Notes under the pieces: generated by a model | Told to the model about the DNA's origin: nothing | Database searches by the model: none | What the model saw: only the letters and a program-made list of their open reading frames with translations | Made by a program: the position numbers and the translations under genes | Assembly (NCBI GenBank): GCA_963931865.1 | Contig: OZ007512.1 | Location: 7,248,208-7,312,207, forward strand | Direction of reading: 5' to 3' | Length of the DNA: 64,000 nt | Origin: Axinella damicornis | Lineage: Eukaryota; Porifera; Demospongiae; Axinellida; Axinellidae | Part shown: in pieces, positions 23,501 to 33,222 of the stretch | Layout of the letters: each line of letters opens with the position of its first letter | How positions within the stretch are numbered: the stretch's first letter is position 1

Positions 23501-24373
23501 ATCAATTCCATGGTTGCGTGCGATCTCACTCCAGTTCACCATTCTGTCCTCAGGCCAGGCTTCTACTTCTGCCAGAACAGCATCTTTGTCCCATGTAACG
23601 GAGGACAGATTAGGAGTGTGTGGTCTCCTTTTCTTCGGCTGTGGTGTGATTTCCAGGCACATGGCCTTCCTCTTTCTGTTATAAGCGCGAAGGGATTCGT
23701 TTTCACAGAATATGGTGGTGAAGCTTCCATCTTCTAGGGCTTTATTCTCTTTGTCCCTCACTTTGCGTAACAGCTTTCTTTTCTCCATTTTCTTTTCGGA
23801 TGCAGTGGGTTTCTTCTGTAGTCTTTCTTCAGGGCAGAGTTTGACAGCTGATTCTGTGACTTTCTGTCCAAATTTCCTTTCATGATGAAGGTTGACAACT
23901 TTTAGTGCCATTCGTGTTGTCGTAACTTCCTCCTTCTTTGTGGTGCCAGACATTGAGTACATGTTCTCCAATGAGGGAGGGCCACTATGAGTTGGCTTCA
24001 GTGGGAATGCTTCTTGTAAATCTCTGTACAGAAGGGCACATGCATCACATTTTGATAATGTGTGGTGCTTCCTTTCGGTTTCTGGTAACTCCTCCCATTT
24101 CTGGGTTGAGAATGTGGCTAAGTACTCTAACCGACTCTCTGAGGGATTCCATCGTTTTGAGAATCCAGCTAGAATTTTGTCACTCTGCTGTGTATATGTG
24201 CTACCCCGATCTGTTCTTGGCTTGTCAAAATAGTTGGCTGGAAGTTGGAAAGTTGGTATGTTGAAAAGCTTTTTGAATTTGTTTTCGGTACCACTTTCTG
24301 GTTGGTTTAGTTCCCGGACAGCTGCCCGTGCAAACCCACAGTTAAATCGGAGGGGTAGTGCAGCAAAGGGCAT
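20531..24373 (-). CDS. Uncharacterised 1280-aa transposase-like protein (HTH, CCHC-like, SAP-like, D/D/E)
   Basis: One uninterrupted 1280-codon frame. The ATG at 24373 is supported by an in-frame TGA five codons upstream. Visible features are: a basic stretch KPKKRRP near 246; a helix-turn-helix-like segment around 260-310 (NWSEIARNHGI, NGGQIVKELA); LLLWHDHATLLGSGYIMVTV at 458-477; a C579-x2-C582-x11-H594-x3-C598 zinc motif; a SAP-like helix pair at 625-662 (LKAQELRNELRARGV); DCEPLHALKGHLLNLF at 690-705; and ECQERLFGQAKR at 839-850. The C-terminus has a Ser/Thr/Pro-rich stretch (1020-1150) and a charged helical end. I recognise it as a large, unnamed metazoan family often found as single-exon copies. 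The D463 / D690 / E839-or-E842 spacing and the E..ERLFG motif recall RNase-H-fold transposases, but that function is my inference. Nucleic-acid binding is likely. It is unrelated to the LINE and ROC-COR genes nearby. No terminal repeats belonging to it were found. Confidence 0.85.
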   Translation of the reverse strand: MPFAALPLRFNCGFARAAVRELNQPESGTENKFKKLFNIPTFQLPANYFDKPRTDRGSTYTQQSDKILAGFSKRWNPSESRLEYLATFSTQKWEELPETERKHHTLSKCDACALLYRDLQEAFPLKPTHSGPPSLENMYSMSGTTKKEEVTTTRMALKVVNLHHERKFGQKVTESAVKLCPEERLQKKPTASEKKMEKRKLLRKVRDKENKALEDGSFTTIFCENESLRAYNRKRKAMCLEITPQPKKRRPHTPNLSSVTWDKDAVLAEVEAWPEDRMVNWSEIARNHGIDAKNGGQIVKELARANGIDVGAMDGRPEGVRVRSQKRRLGSDISAPCLPSVSKIKAQRDALVKSGQIQLGQPCVPFTLTRWVVKNGEVERRDHEVSGRKISLLTLREKLLKAHEGFMRLETDSEIQTKSRVDVLHKLRQAHEPNENTVNVPTDQLKQRLKSIQRSRSLLLWHDHATLLGSGYIMVTVSVLYDPAVFLTIEEYETKTGKQVTNLQQLIEEPHIHMLALGSSSVSDQLALIGDRLDCLVELPAKIQSSRGVGLSDTLRFFTGDKPAQSFERGTQQGGHYKCGGCGVKSSMIGDLAHSLRCKRRSLQDLQSLVLGGRYGNKPSCSKPFENLKAQELRNELRARGVFDTTMPVKDLRHQLASLLQGAQRVPTLLIHNPKLSLSSLNLHHYTIIDCEPLHALKGHLLNLFAELPHILSGNLKDECQQILNQCSRKEKITGADLRTIAIHAFLLFLKKGTDELVTLMETIVRVSSILYSPDSSRTPRSILQLYNTTWIHHEICLKLFATTHAVSKEKFYGSYLHDLSCHSGQQYEIVCLRSVNAECQERLFGQAKRTALNTTNRKPNNIIPEILLRLQMRQKEGTLIDSISAKQSKVSAAAKNLPKCTGTTISKQFLACRTNSWQAHLERLSPFLVSGPGVWWREDGDNYVFHDGDEDPTFKDIGPQLHHFRNTSHEAIQEEKQQKWKAIISNGIAIPAQKITIYDESGAPIDYRYSEQDPTATLIPPMLMQPTTSLSYEHNTPESVADPQCTIPLSTSSTTGTANQPQYGDNGTTSPYPEMTTRSGHTTMSIGTSTTTPNLFPPSTPKAMPLKQAPSTPHHTTGISSISEQLISGNDDISGLDSCVSPSLPEDEEQSTIINTDITLGPEDQQASDLQTSYAKAIAKAIGRSEEVLKLDTIRVQMKSNSICCSAMRGEHDRILGQLQVALLRARTDKLSKIEEAEKRYYFQHKHTPDKDDHSTEYGQLMKDYHYICKLLRKLKVEL

Positions 24374-24584
24374 CTCGGTTCGGAACTTTCACTAGGGGGA
24401 AGGTGTGAGAGGGAATACTTACACTATGTGTCACCTATGCACCTCTCTCCACAATTGTAACCTCAGTTTACACTGAGATACTGAATCAATAGGTCATTAT
24501 ACCTGTAAGGATGCCTTATTTGCCCATTTGCACAACTACTGGTTGATGTGATGTGTGCTGTGTCCTTCCACAGAATGTCCATAT
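24374..24584. other. 5' flank of the 1280-aa gene
   Basis: On the minus strand, a pyrimidine-rich stretch ending in TAG (CCTCTCACACCTTCCCCCTAG) lies directly before the in-frame TGA and 15 spacer bases ahead of the ATG. It could be a 5' UTR intron acceptor. I identify no promoter element. Confidence 0.35.
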
Positions 24585-25119
24585 TACCATACTCTCGCGA
24601 AAGTCCGCCCATGGGCGCTGCATCTTACTTTCTCACCAAACAGGGGGGTGGGCGCTCTTTCGAGTGTTTCCGCATTCAACCTTGAAAGAGCGCCCACCTT
24701 TGTTTACGTACACAAGTAGCGCAATAGCAGCGATCGAGCAGCAAGCGCACTTGAGTCAAAGCCCTCCCAGCACATCTACATTGCTGGAGTCACTAGCAAC
24801 ATCACCGCTCACCACGCCGCCAAGCGCTGGCTGAGGTCCAGCGTGGAGGTCGCGGGGCCGTCGTCAGCACAGGCAAGCCAGGCAACACACATGGACACCA
24901 TAGATATGGATACACAGACTAATAGAGACTTGCTGCAAGGAGGTTCTTACCTCAGATACGCTGGAACATCCGCTCTATCGCCTGTTACACGAGGCACGAG
25001 GCTATAGCGCCAGGGTGGGCGCTCATTCGAGTAAACTTTGACCCTATATAGAAAATTGAGCCAAAAGTGGGGGGTGGGCGCTCTTTGTGGAGTGGGCGGA
25101 CTTTCGCGAGAGTACGGTA
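24585..25119. mobile_element. 535-bp TIR element (TACCRTACTCTCGCGAAAG ends)
   Basis: Terminal 26-base inverted repeats with one mismatch (TACCATACTCTCGCGAAAGT... against TACCGTACTCTCGCGAAAGT...), each followed inward by GGGCGCT/CTC motifs. An internal hairpin, GGTGGGCGCTCTTTC...GAAAGAGCGCCCACC, lies at about 24645-24700, and GTGGGCGCTCATTCGAGT recurs near 25015. Non-coding; target duplication not evident. It sits about 210 bp upstream of the 1280-aa gene start. Confidence 0.7.
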
Positions 25120-28100
25120 TTCACCAGAGAATAATGTCATGGGGGACAATATTGACCCGGACGTTGTTCACAGGGGTCACTCCAACACTGGTTACACAAC
25201 CAAGGTTGTCCCTATGCATAACCTACATGTACGAGGTTTAGCGACCCAGTTGCACAACAGAGTAGTAGGCCTGGTTGGGCGACTAAGTAGGTACCTGCTG
25301 GTAGCTTAAAGCTGTCCCTGTCCTTCCTTTTTCGTTCGGTTACGAAAATGGTTGACCCAAACTGGGTATCTGGTTGTGCAATCGTGCAGAATATACTTGA
25401 GCTCATTACATACTTATGGCAAAGTTGATTAAAACTCATCGGCACTTAAGTATATGAGACAAGTGTGGTACAGTATAATTATAGATGTCCGTAACACTGT
25501 ATACACCCACCTTCTGTAGGACCTTCCAGAATTGCATTCCAAGCCAGCTGAGGAGCAGGATGATGTGGTGGATAGTGCACACTTCTTCTGAATTAGCAAG
25601 CCAGTCTTGTACTATAGATAGCCAGAGTATGTATGGTGCAGTTACTCCTCCATTCCTTCAGGACTACAGTTATTATTATTTACGTCATACTGACTATACA
25701 GCACAATCTGTACAGTGGATGTACAATTAATCGTGTTCATGATTTATAATCTATGTAAGTTACCTGAATTGGCTGATTTTCACTCGTTTCTGATGTTTTC
25801 CAACTGCTGCTGAACGTCTTGCGTGGACGAGCACTCGACATAAAATTTGCCAAAGTCCTTCGATTTTCCCGCGGTTGCGCAGAACGTACAAAGACTGATG
25901 CTGCAGCTGCGTACAATTAATTAACTATCTTGTCACATGACTATCGGGGGGTGTGTCAGCCGGCCAACTGCAAAAACATGGCTGCTGGCCGGCTAGGAAG
26001 TCAGTGTTCGGTATACGGAACCGAAGACGCTGCTTTCAGGCTGCCTTAAATAGACAGCAACGAAGGTCGTTTTGTGTTTCGTCAGATTCTATTTTGGGAA
26101 TTTGCGCTTCGTCCTTCTCGGGCTGGAGGGAGGCGGTTAAACACCCGTGAAGGTGAGCCAAATTATGCTTTGAACAGCATTTCCGAAGAACGATAATCGA
26201 TATTGATTTTCCCAAAATAAAATATTGATGTATGTTACTAGTCATGCTTGTGTGCAAAACTTTAGCTCTTCACCATGTCTACAAGTGCTCCGTGTAAGCT
26301 GATATTCCTTGCAAAAGGGGGTGTGTACTTTGTCTCAGTACCGTCACGTGATTGTCCCAGTGGGGCGGGGCTTCCGTCAAGATAGTAAGTATTGATTTCA
26401 CTTTCATTTAGTATCCAATTCCAGACTGAAGCAACAAACAGTGGATAGAATTGTGCTGGTCAAATACTAGCAATGAACAGCATTGTTTACACTTCAGCCA
26501 TGCCTTAATAGACCTGAGATATCCTTATGCAAGGACTTCACAAGGAGGGATAACTGTTTCTGATATCTGCTTCATCATATCTGTATGTTAGAATTCTGAA
26601 ATTGAGGCTTGGAATGGCACTATACCTAATCTACCTCAATAATAACCTCAGGGGTCATTTGCAGCCGGCTTAAATGAGCTGAGAGAGATGTAAACCTGTT
26701 TAATGTGCAGCAGTGTTCTCTCCAAGATTCTACAGGCAAAGGACTTACGAACATGTACATGTACATAGTTGAACAGTCTTGCTTCTAAATGGGTGGGTGT
26801 TACATAATCTACTTGCCAGTCAAAGCCCTTGTTATGATACACACTACTCAGTGGGCAGGTACAAGAAATTTGCCAAAGGGAATAGGTACAGGAAGTCCAA
26901 AGGGCAGATTAGGAACCCCAAAGGTCACAGTGCCTTCTCTAGTGAGAACACAAAGCCTGCATGGTTGTCAGTGACAAAGTTAGCGAAGCTGATCATGCAT
27001 TATAATTATGCAACTTAGTGGAATGGTCAATCGTGGTGTAAAGTCTTCACAATCCACACATGTCACCATGCTCAGTTGATCAAGTCAGCAATGTCGTCCA
27101 AAGGGAAGACAGCACTCACAACTTCGCCAGCACGGTGACTTTCAGCATGTGAGCATCAGTAAATGACAGCGATCTCAGCTGTGTGGTCAGAATATTTGTG
27201 GGGCCTAAGAGCTGTACAGGCAACGATGACGGCCGACGGCCGACAGTACTACAAAAGTGCTAGTATTTCCACCATCAAGGTGAGTTTCAGCACCAAAATT
27301 GTATGGTGAGGACAGTGCACAACAGCGATCAGGACGGTGTAGTCAGAATCTTTCAGGCCATTCCTAAGTAGTCAAATGTTATTTATTTGCGTGGCACAAT
27401 TTTCCCCCTGCCAGGAGTGTAACAATTATTGCATGTGCCAGATTTAGGGTATGGGAGACAGATCGACATTGCTCGACTGCATCTAGTGTGGGGCTTCTTC
27501 ACACTCACCCAATCAATTACTGGCACACTGCACAAAGTACGTACCTGTAAGGAGTTGCACACAGTGAACAGCCATGCAAACACCATTGTGTTTTCGTTCA
27601 CAGCCAGCAAGCAAACAGCCAAGTGATCCCGAGGAGTGGGAGTAGAATGATGGTGCTCTTGACTGCAGTTCTGGAGAAAAGAGTTCCACAATAAGAAGAG
27701 TGGCTAAACTGGGATATAGTTATGGCAGTTGCGCTATGTACATCCCAACGAACAGCTCCTGGCTCCACCCTACCAGCTTATAGTGTTACCTTCGATCAGG
27801 ATGGAGGCAAAGTTCTGTTACTGGTACAGCCTTGTTTGAAATAAGGATAATTTACGGACACTATGAACTGAGGTTTAGAAGTTGAGGCATCCCGCATCCC
27901 CGGGCCTGAGCCTGGGAACAACTATACCAGCATGTGATATAGTTTGTCTATCAATGCACTCTACTTGTACAATGCAATTGCATTGCAACAACATAGCATA
28001 ATAATTATAGCCCAAAATATTTTGTGGAAACTTAATTTGGCGGATTGCTCAACTAGAACTTCTTCAGGTAGGAAGGAACCTTTAGTGAGAATGCTGCCTT

Positions 28101-28576
28101 CTAGATCTGGACTTTGTTTAGGTCTTCCATAACTGCATTTGTACCGCCTCCTCTGTAAACAACCTTCTTGTTTAGATGTTCCATAGGAAATACATGAAAA
28201 GCATGCACATCTCAAAATGTCCCTCTTCTCAGATCCGGGCACATAGTACAAATGTACTCCACAATGCAACATAAATCCGGCCCGGCAACTGAAGTGGTTC
28301 CGCAAATGCACGTCATGAGCACCGTATCTCCCTTGGTGGCTCACCTGTGGCCCATTGATGTCAACAAGGACGGAAAAGGATGTGAGGTGTGTGTGGTACA
28401 CACGATACTGTTCCTGCTGTCCACAGCAGTAGAAAGGCCGATGGGGGACCAGTCACTGTAGAGTACAATGCAGCAGTAAGTCCATTGTAATGCGGCTACA
28501 TCACAGCAGCACAGATCTAACTGGTGTCACTGTACTCTGTGCCAATGCACATCTGAAAGTGTAGGCCAGTTGGATG
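25120..28576. other. Intergenic, no supported gene
   Basis: Short frames only. One at 25953-26150 ends FSGWREAVKHP just before a GTGAGC donor-like site and vaguely recalls a TTF-type zinc-finger tail of hAT transposases, but the Cys spacing is not convincing. The rest shows no domain, RNA or clear repeat. Confidence 0.4.
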
Positions 28577-28931
28577 TAGCCTCGTTCCCAGGCCTACCCC
28601 GTTTTTTCCCGTTCTTATTTGCGGTTTGGCCCAACCGCAAATAAGTTTAAAAAGCGCCCAATAAGTTGCGTAGATCGTCTGCGAGTCCCGACTAGTCGCG
28701 GAGCGTTCGAGCCGACTGGATGATGAACAGCCTTCAGGACCCACTGAAAAGACTACCCCCCCCCCCCCCCCCCCCCCCCCCCCTACGTCCACCCTTGCGT
28801 CCACCTGACGTCACTCACGTGATGAATGATACCAGGCCTTCCGCATTTTTCGCCGCCCTTCCACATCCGTGTATTATTGGCAACGGAAACCGAAGAACAG
28901 AAAAAACGGGGTAGGCCTGGGAACGAGGCTA
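28577..28931. mobile_element. MULE-like MITE, 9-bp TSD, containing poly-C
   Basis: 355 bp starting TAGCCTCGTTCCCAGGCC and ending GGCCTGGGAACGAGGCTA. Inverted similarity extends further (ACCCCGTTTTTTC). It is flanked by the 9-base duplication AGTTGGATG (28568-28576 and 28932-28940). A 28-base C run at 28756-28783 lies inside. A 9-bp duplication is typical of Mutator-like elements. Shares its ends with 32742-33138. Confidence 0.8.
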
Positions 28932-29265
28932 AGTTGGATGGTCTGATCAAGCAAACAAAGTTAACGTAAGAAACCTAGCCCTGCATACAACAGACTTCTC
29001 AACCGGCATCTAGCCCTCGTCACTACTAGAGCATTCTACTTGGAAACTTTCCCAGCATGGAAAATGATTTGGTGTACTAACTTAATATGGCACAGGGTTC
29101 TACCACTGGTCCATGCAGAGCTATATACCATCAAAGCAGTTCTAGCAGTGAAGCAGTGATTGATTGTATCAGAAAAACAGAATCATTCCACGCACTAAGT
29201 CTACTAATGTACCGCCCAACTGGAGTGCACTCATTCCAGTAAACTTAACAATGTACCCACTCAGC
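28932..29265. other. Intergenic, nothing recognised
   Basis: No gene or repeat seen apart from the flanking target duplication. Confidence 0.4.
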
Positions 29266-29640
29266 ACGAGCCACTCCCTCTCCCCCTTCCACTCCCCTCC
29301 CTTCATCACCCCTCCACTCCGCTCACCTGATCCCCATCTACTCCCCTCCCATCATCCCCATCCAATCCACTCCTCCCCCCCTCATCACTCCTTCCACTCC
29401 CCTCCCCTCATCACCCCTCCACTCCGCTCACCTCATCCCTCCTTCCCCTCCCCTCATCCCTCCTTCCTCTCCCCTCACCTCATCCACCTTCTATTCCAGG
29501 GGAAGGGGGAAGTGGAAGGGAGAGTAAGGGAAGTGGATGAGGGGAGGGGAGTGGATGGTGAGATGAGGGAGCCCTTCCTCTCACCCCCTTCCCACTCCCC
29601 TTCCCTCGTCCCCCTTTCCACTCCCCCTGTACACATCCTC
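29266..29640. repeat. Polypyrimidine/polypurine low-complexity tract
   Basis: Strings of CCCCTCC, CACTCC and CTCATCC run to about 29495. They then switch to a purine-rich stretch (GGGGAAGGGGGAAGTGG) at 29497-29570 and back to pyrimidines, so parts are inverted copies of each other. The 167-codon frame here is Pro/Ser/His low-complexity and not credible as a gene. Confidence 0.85.
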
Positions 29641-30974
29641 TATTTGCTTCTATTACTGAATGTTTAGTGACACCTTCAGCACGAACTTGAGACATTTTAC
29701 CTGATGGTGAAGTTCCAGAATACACCATGGAGCTGTTGGTAAAATTGAAAACCTGTGGAAGGCAGCACGTACTGTCATGAAAAGCATCTTGTCCTAAGCA
29801 GGTTTCAACACATAGTATACTCACCATGTCTGCTGGAGCAAAGCGTAACCGGACAGGATGTGTGGTGATCTGGTCTTCCAAGTTGGACGCGTTCTGGACT
29901 TGGGTAGCAAGGATGGCCGTGCTGGTTTGGAATCCAGTTCTGTTTGAAATAAGAAATGCAGACTGATTCATCATAGTTTCAAGAAAATATGTAGAATTAA
30001 CATGCCACGGGTTGAGCTAACCCACTGACCATGCGTCGCAAGACCTGACCTAAAATAGATCTTAGTTTGACATTGCTCACCACTGTGGTGCTGCAGTAAA
30101 ACTACACTAGAACTACTTGCACAAAGCCTAAACTCGGGGGAATGCCCCTGGCGGTCATTAGTAATAACACTTCCACAGTTTATCTAGATACGTAGGAAAG
30201 AGTGGGATGAACTGGGCGGTGAATAGCATGCAGGGACGACGTTTGAGGTGCCAACATTTTATTGGAAGATGTTGAAGTCTGCGGCTGCTTACTCTACTGC
30301 TGGATGGGGGAGACCTACATATAGTGACTCACAACACGAGCGCTACTGCAGGTAACCACAGAACGAAGGCGACATAAGCCTTTTCATTTTTACCCTTTGA
30401 ACGGCCATCAATGGCGGACTAAATACTGCCCAAACAGCTGCCACTATAGTGCGGTAGGATCACCCATGGCTGCTAAGAGTGAGTAGAAAGCTGTGCTGCT
30501 TCAAAATGACTGCTCAATCACTGCCACTGGCCTCCAGCCTCCGCATCGCTGCTCACGGAACGGCTACACAGAGTATGTCAATCAACCTGGTAGCCATACT
30601 ATGCCTTACTCTGTCCAGGCTCAGACTCATCACACACCACAACTTTAGATGGCATCTACGACTGTATGTGCCAAATATGCCATTTTTGGTTTCAAATGCC
30701 CATGGGATGGGGATGGTTTGACAATGGGTGGTGGCAGCCATACTAAGCCGTACTTGATAACCGATTTGTCAAGGTTCGTGCAGACTCATCAAGTGCCACA
30801 ACTTCAGATGGCCTCTACGAATGTATCCGCCAAAGATGCTATTTGGATACATTTTTAAATGATTGAGGATGGGTGATGGCACTTCCCCTTGATTTCTGAG
30901 ATTACTGAAGTGGAGTGTGACAAGCCAATGCTAAATCCAATCCCCATCAACATTTCAAAAGATAAATTAGCTGT
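29641..30974. other. Intergenic with one imperfect tandem duplication
   Basis: About 30622-30740 and 30779-30895 share CAGACTCATCA, CCACAACTT.AGATGGC and CCAAA.ATGC motifs, suggesting an old duplication with a ~157-bp step. No gene recognised. Confidence 0.4.
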
Positions 30975-31135
30975 AGGTACAGGATTGGATTGACACTGTC
31001 ATCGTCAACATTGCTCTGAGATTGCACAGTCTGTACGTCCGTTCAAGTCCGTAGTGAGACTACTTCACATTTGAACATTACGTTATTTCCTGTGTAGACC
31101 ACACCTATGGGCACTACTCTAACCAGGAGAATTCC
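30975..31135. mobile_element. Degenerate, one-armed copy of the CACAGG foldback element
   Basis: GACACTGTCATCGTCAA, GTCCGTTCAAGTCCGT, ACATTACGTTATTTCC and TGTAGACCACACCTATGGGCACT follow the order of the left half of the 44787-45110 element. The right arm is missing or too diverged to see. Confidence 0.55.
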
Positions 31136-32658
31136 TGAAAAGGTAATAGATCAACAGTTCCAGTACACATGCAATAAACAATCTCACGCTACACGCAAAG
31201 GGGTAAAGGACTTGTTAACTACAACCACAGAATGTCCATACTACACATCATATGCAGACGTAGATTGTGAGAGGACACTCTACCATTACCTGTTGATGGT
31301 TTGGTCCAGGTATCCCGGAAGATTGCGTACCAAAGAGGACGATATGATAGAAGGACAGTCTGCGGAGGAATTAGACAATATGAACTCCCTGTTATGACCA
31401 TGACTAATTGGGGCGAGCCTGATCATGAGTGAGCCCCATGTATTCGAGTTTGCTGAGCTATAGTACAATCATGTATTAGTACATTTCATACATCGTGCCA
31501 TAGCTATAAATCAGTTGCAGCTTAGGGCTAGCTAGCTAGTTTTATGTGTTCTTGTGTCATGCGTTAATTCAAACTACAAATGACTTCGCGACTTGGAGAT
31601 CAATTGAGACACGAAATATGAAAGTCTATGTACCTCAACAAGGATGGAGACCATAGTGTGCGATGGGGCCTAGAGCATGTCATAAAGACATGCTCCTGTT
31701 CAAACCATCTCCACATGTCCTGCAGAGCACATGGTGTGCATAGCTAGAAGCCATCATGGTGTGATGTGCCTGTTACACTGTTCCACCCATAGCCTGAATC
31801 ACAGTTCCTGTGTTGTTACATGTGTGTACTTCTTGTGTCGTACTCTGTGTCTATGCTCGGTCACATTCTGACGATGATCATGAGCATACAACTGCTCCAC
31901 ATTCTGCACATGCACTCGATCACTCAGGCTCGTCCCACAATGACGTGCATTTCATCCAGTTAAATCATTTTGCCAGGTACACACCATTAGTAAGCACATA
32001 TGTGCTTTCCGTGGAAGTATTAGTGCATGAAGGTGAGACTACAGAATTTCACTTGTATCTATAGCATACCACACTATTTGTGCACATGCATTAACACTGG
32101 CACAACTTGGGAGGCATCCCGACTCATGAGAGCAAGTCGCGGCCTACAAGTGAAGCAGCCGCCCTCTCTAGCATGCAGGCTCCTCAGTGTCAACTTATAA
32201 TGCAGGGGATGTGTACGTAATTAGGCTTTTGAAAGTTCTCACACACATATCTACACTTGTTTGAACTACACAATCACTTGATGTGACTATTTCAGGTTCC
32301 ATCAGCACGCTCTTCACTCTGGTCACACAGCAGCTGTATAGGTATCTCCACCATAGTCGAGGTGTTAGCTGGGAATACAGAGAGAAAGCAATTGAATATC
32401 CCTTCCTAACCTTGAAGGGAGGCATCAATAATCTTATGAAGACCGCCATTAATGATTGTGGACACACACTCATCACAGACACACACACCGTACTGGGCGT
32501 GTTTAGCTGCTTCATGGAATGCACCAGCATGGTCAATGTCTGAAGATGGTCCTGCTGTGTGGGCATGCCACCATATGTTTTCACTGGAACATGTGGGTAC
32601 CTTGGATAAATGCCAGCCCAATGTTGCCTACTCCAACAGTTGTTTCATGCTCACCAAG
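31136..32658. other. Intergenic, nothing recognised
   Basis: A 96-codon frame at 31107-31397 begins inside the foldback relic and has no domain. Other frames overlap one another without splice support. Confidence 0.4.
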
Positions 32659-33222
32659 TAAACCACAACCTAGCCAGGAACATTCTAAAGGGCAGGTACA
32701 GCATGTATAAACCACAACCTAGCCAGGAACATACTAATGGGTAGCCTCGTTCCCAGTCCCACGCCCAGCTTTTCGTCGCTTGCAGTACAGTAAAGCGGGG
32801 AGGGCCTGGTACATTTCCTCACGCGAGTGACGTCAAGGGTAGAAAGGGGTAGACAGACCGGAAGTTGAACGTGGGCATACGTGGTCTCAGAACAGCAAGA
32901 AGAGCGAAGGTACCAAGTAAGATACCACACGTATCTAGCTAGCGGGGGACGACTGTCATACTCACCGAGCGTTGAACGTGTAGATGGTTGAATAACACGC
33001 AAACCGTTGCGTCCTCGTTCTGAAAAATTTGCCATTTTTCGATTACGTCATGCTCACGTGAGGAAATGTACCAGGCCCTCCCCGCTTTACCGTACTGCAA
33101 GCGACGAAAAGCTGGGCGATGGCCTGGGAACGAGGCTAACTAATGGGCAGGTACAGTAGTATACTGGGGTATAAACCACAACCTAGCCAGGAACATACTA
33201 ATGGGAAGGTACATGTACAGTA
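32659..33222. repeat. ~50-bp tandem repeat (3 copies) interrupted by a MITE
   Basis: Units beginning AAACCACAACCTAGCCAGGA occur at about 32660, 32709 and 33173. The second is split after ACTAATGGG by the element at 32742-33138. The third copy shows the uninterrupted site. Confidence 0.85.
32742..33138. mobile_element. MULE-like MITE with long TIR and 9-bp TSD
   Basis: 397 bp starting TAGCCTCGTTCCCAG and ending CTGGGAACGAGGCTA. Inverted similarity continues about 80 bases inward (GCCCAGCTTTTCGTCGCTTG, AAAGCGGGGAGGGCCTGG, ACATTTCCTCACG). It is flanked by the 9-base duplication ACTAATGGG (32733-32741 and 33139-33147). Non-coding. Confidence 0.88.

Noticed and set aside
25953..26150. TTF/THAP-like zinc-finger exon
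   Set aside because: FSGWREAVKHP is suggestive, but the required Cys/His spacing is absent and the alternate frame has a stop.
29164..29974. Frames of 167 and 164 codons on opposite strands
   Set aside because: Low-complexity translation of the polypyrimidine tract.
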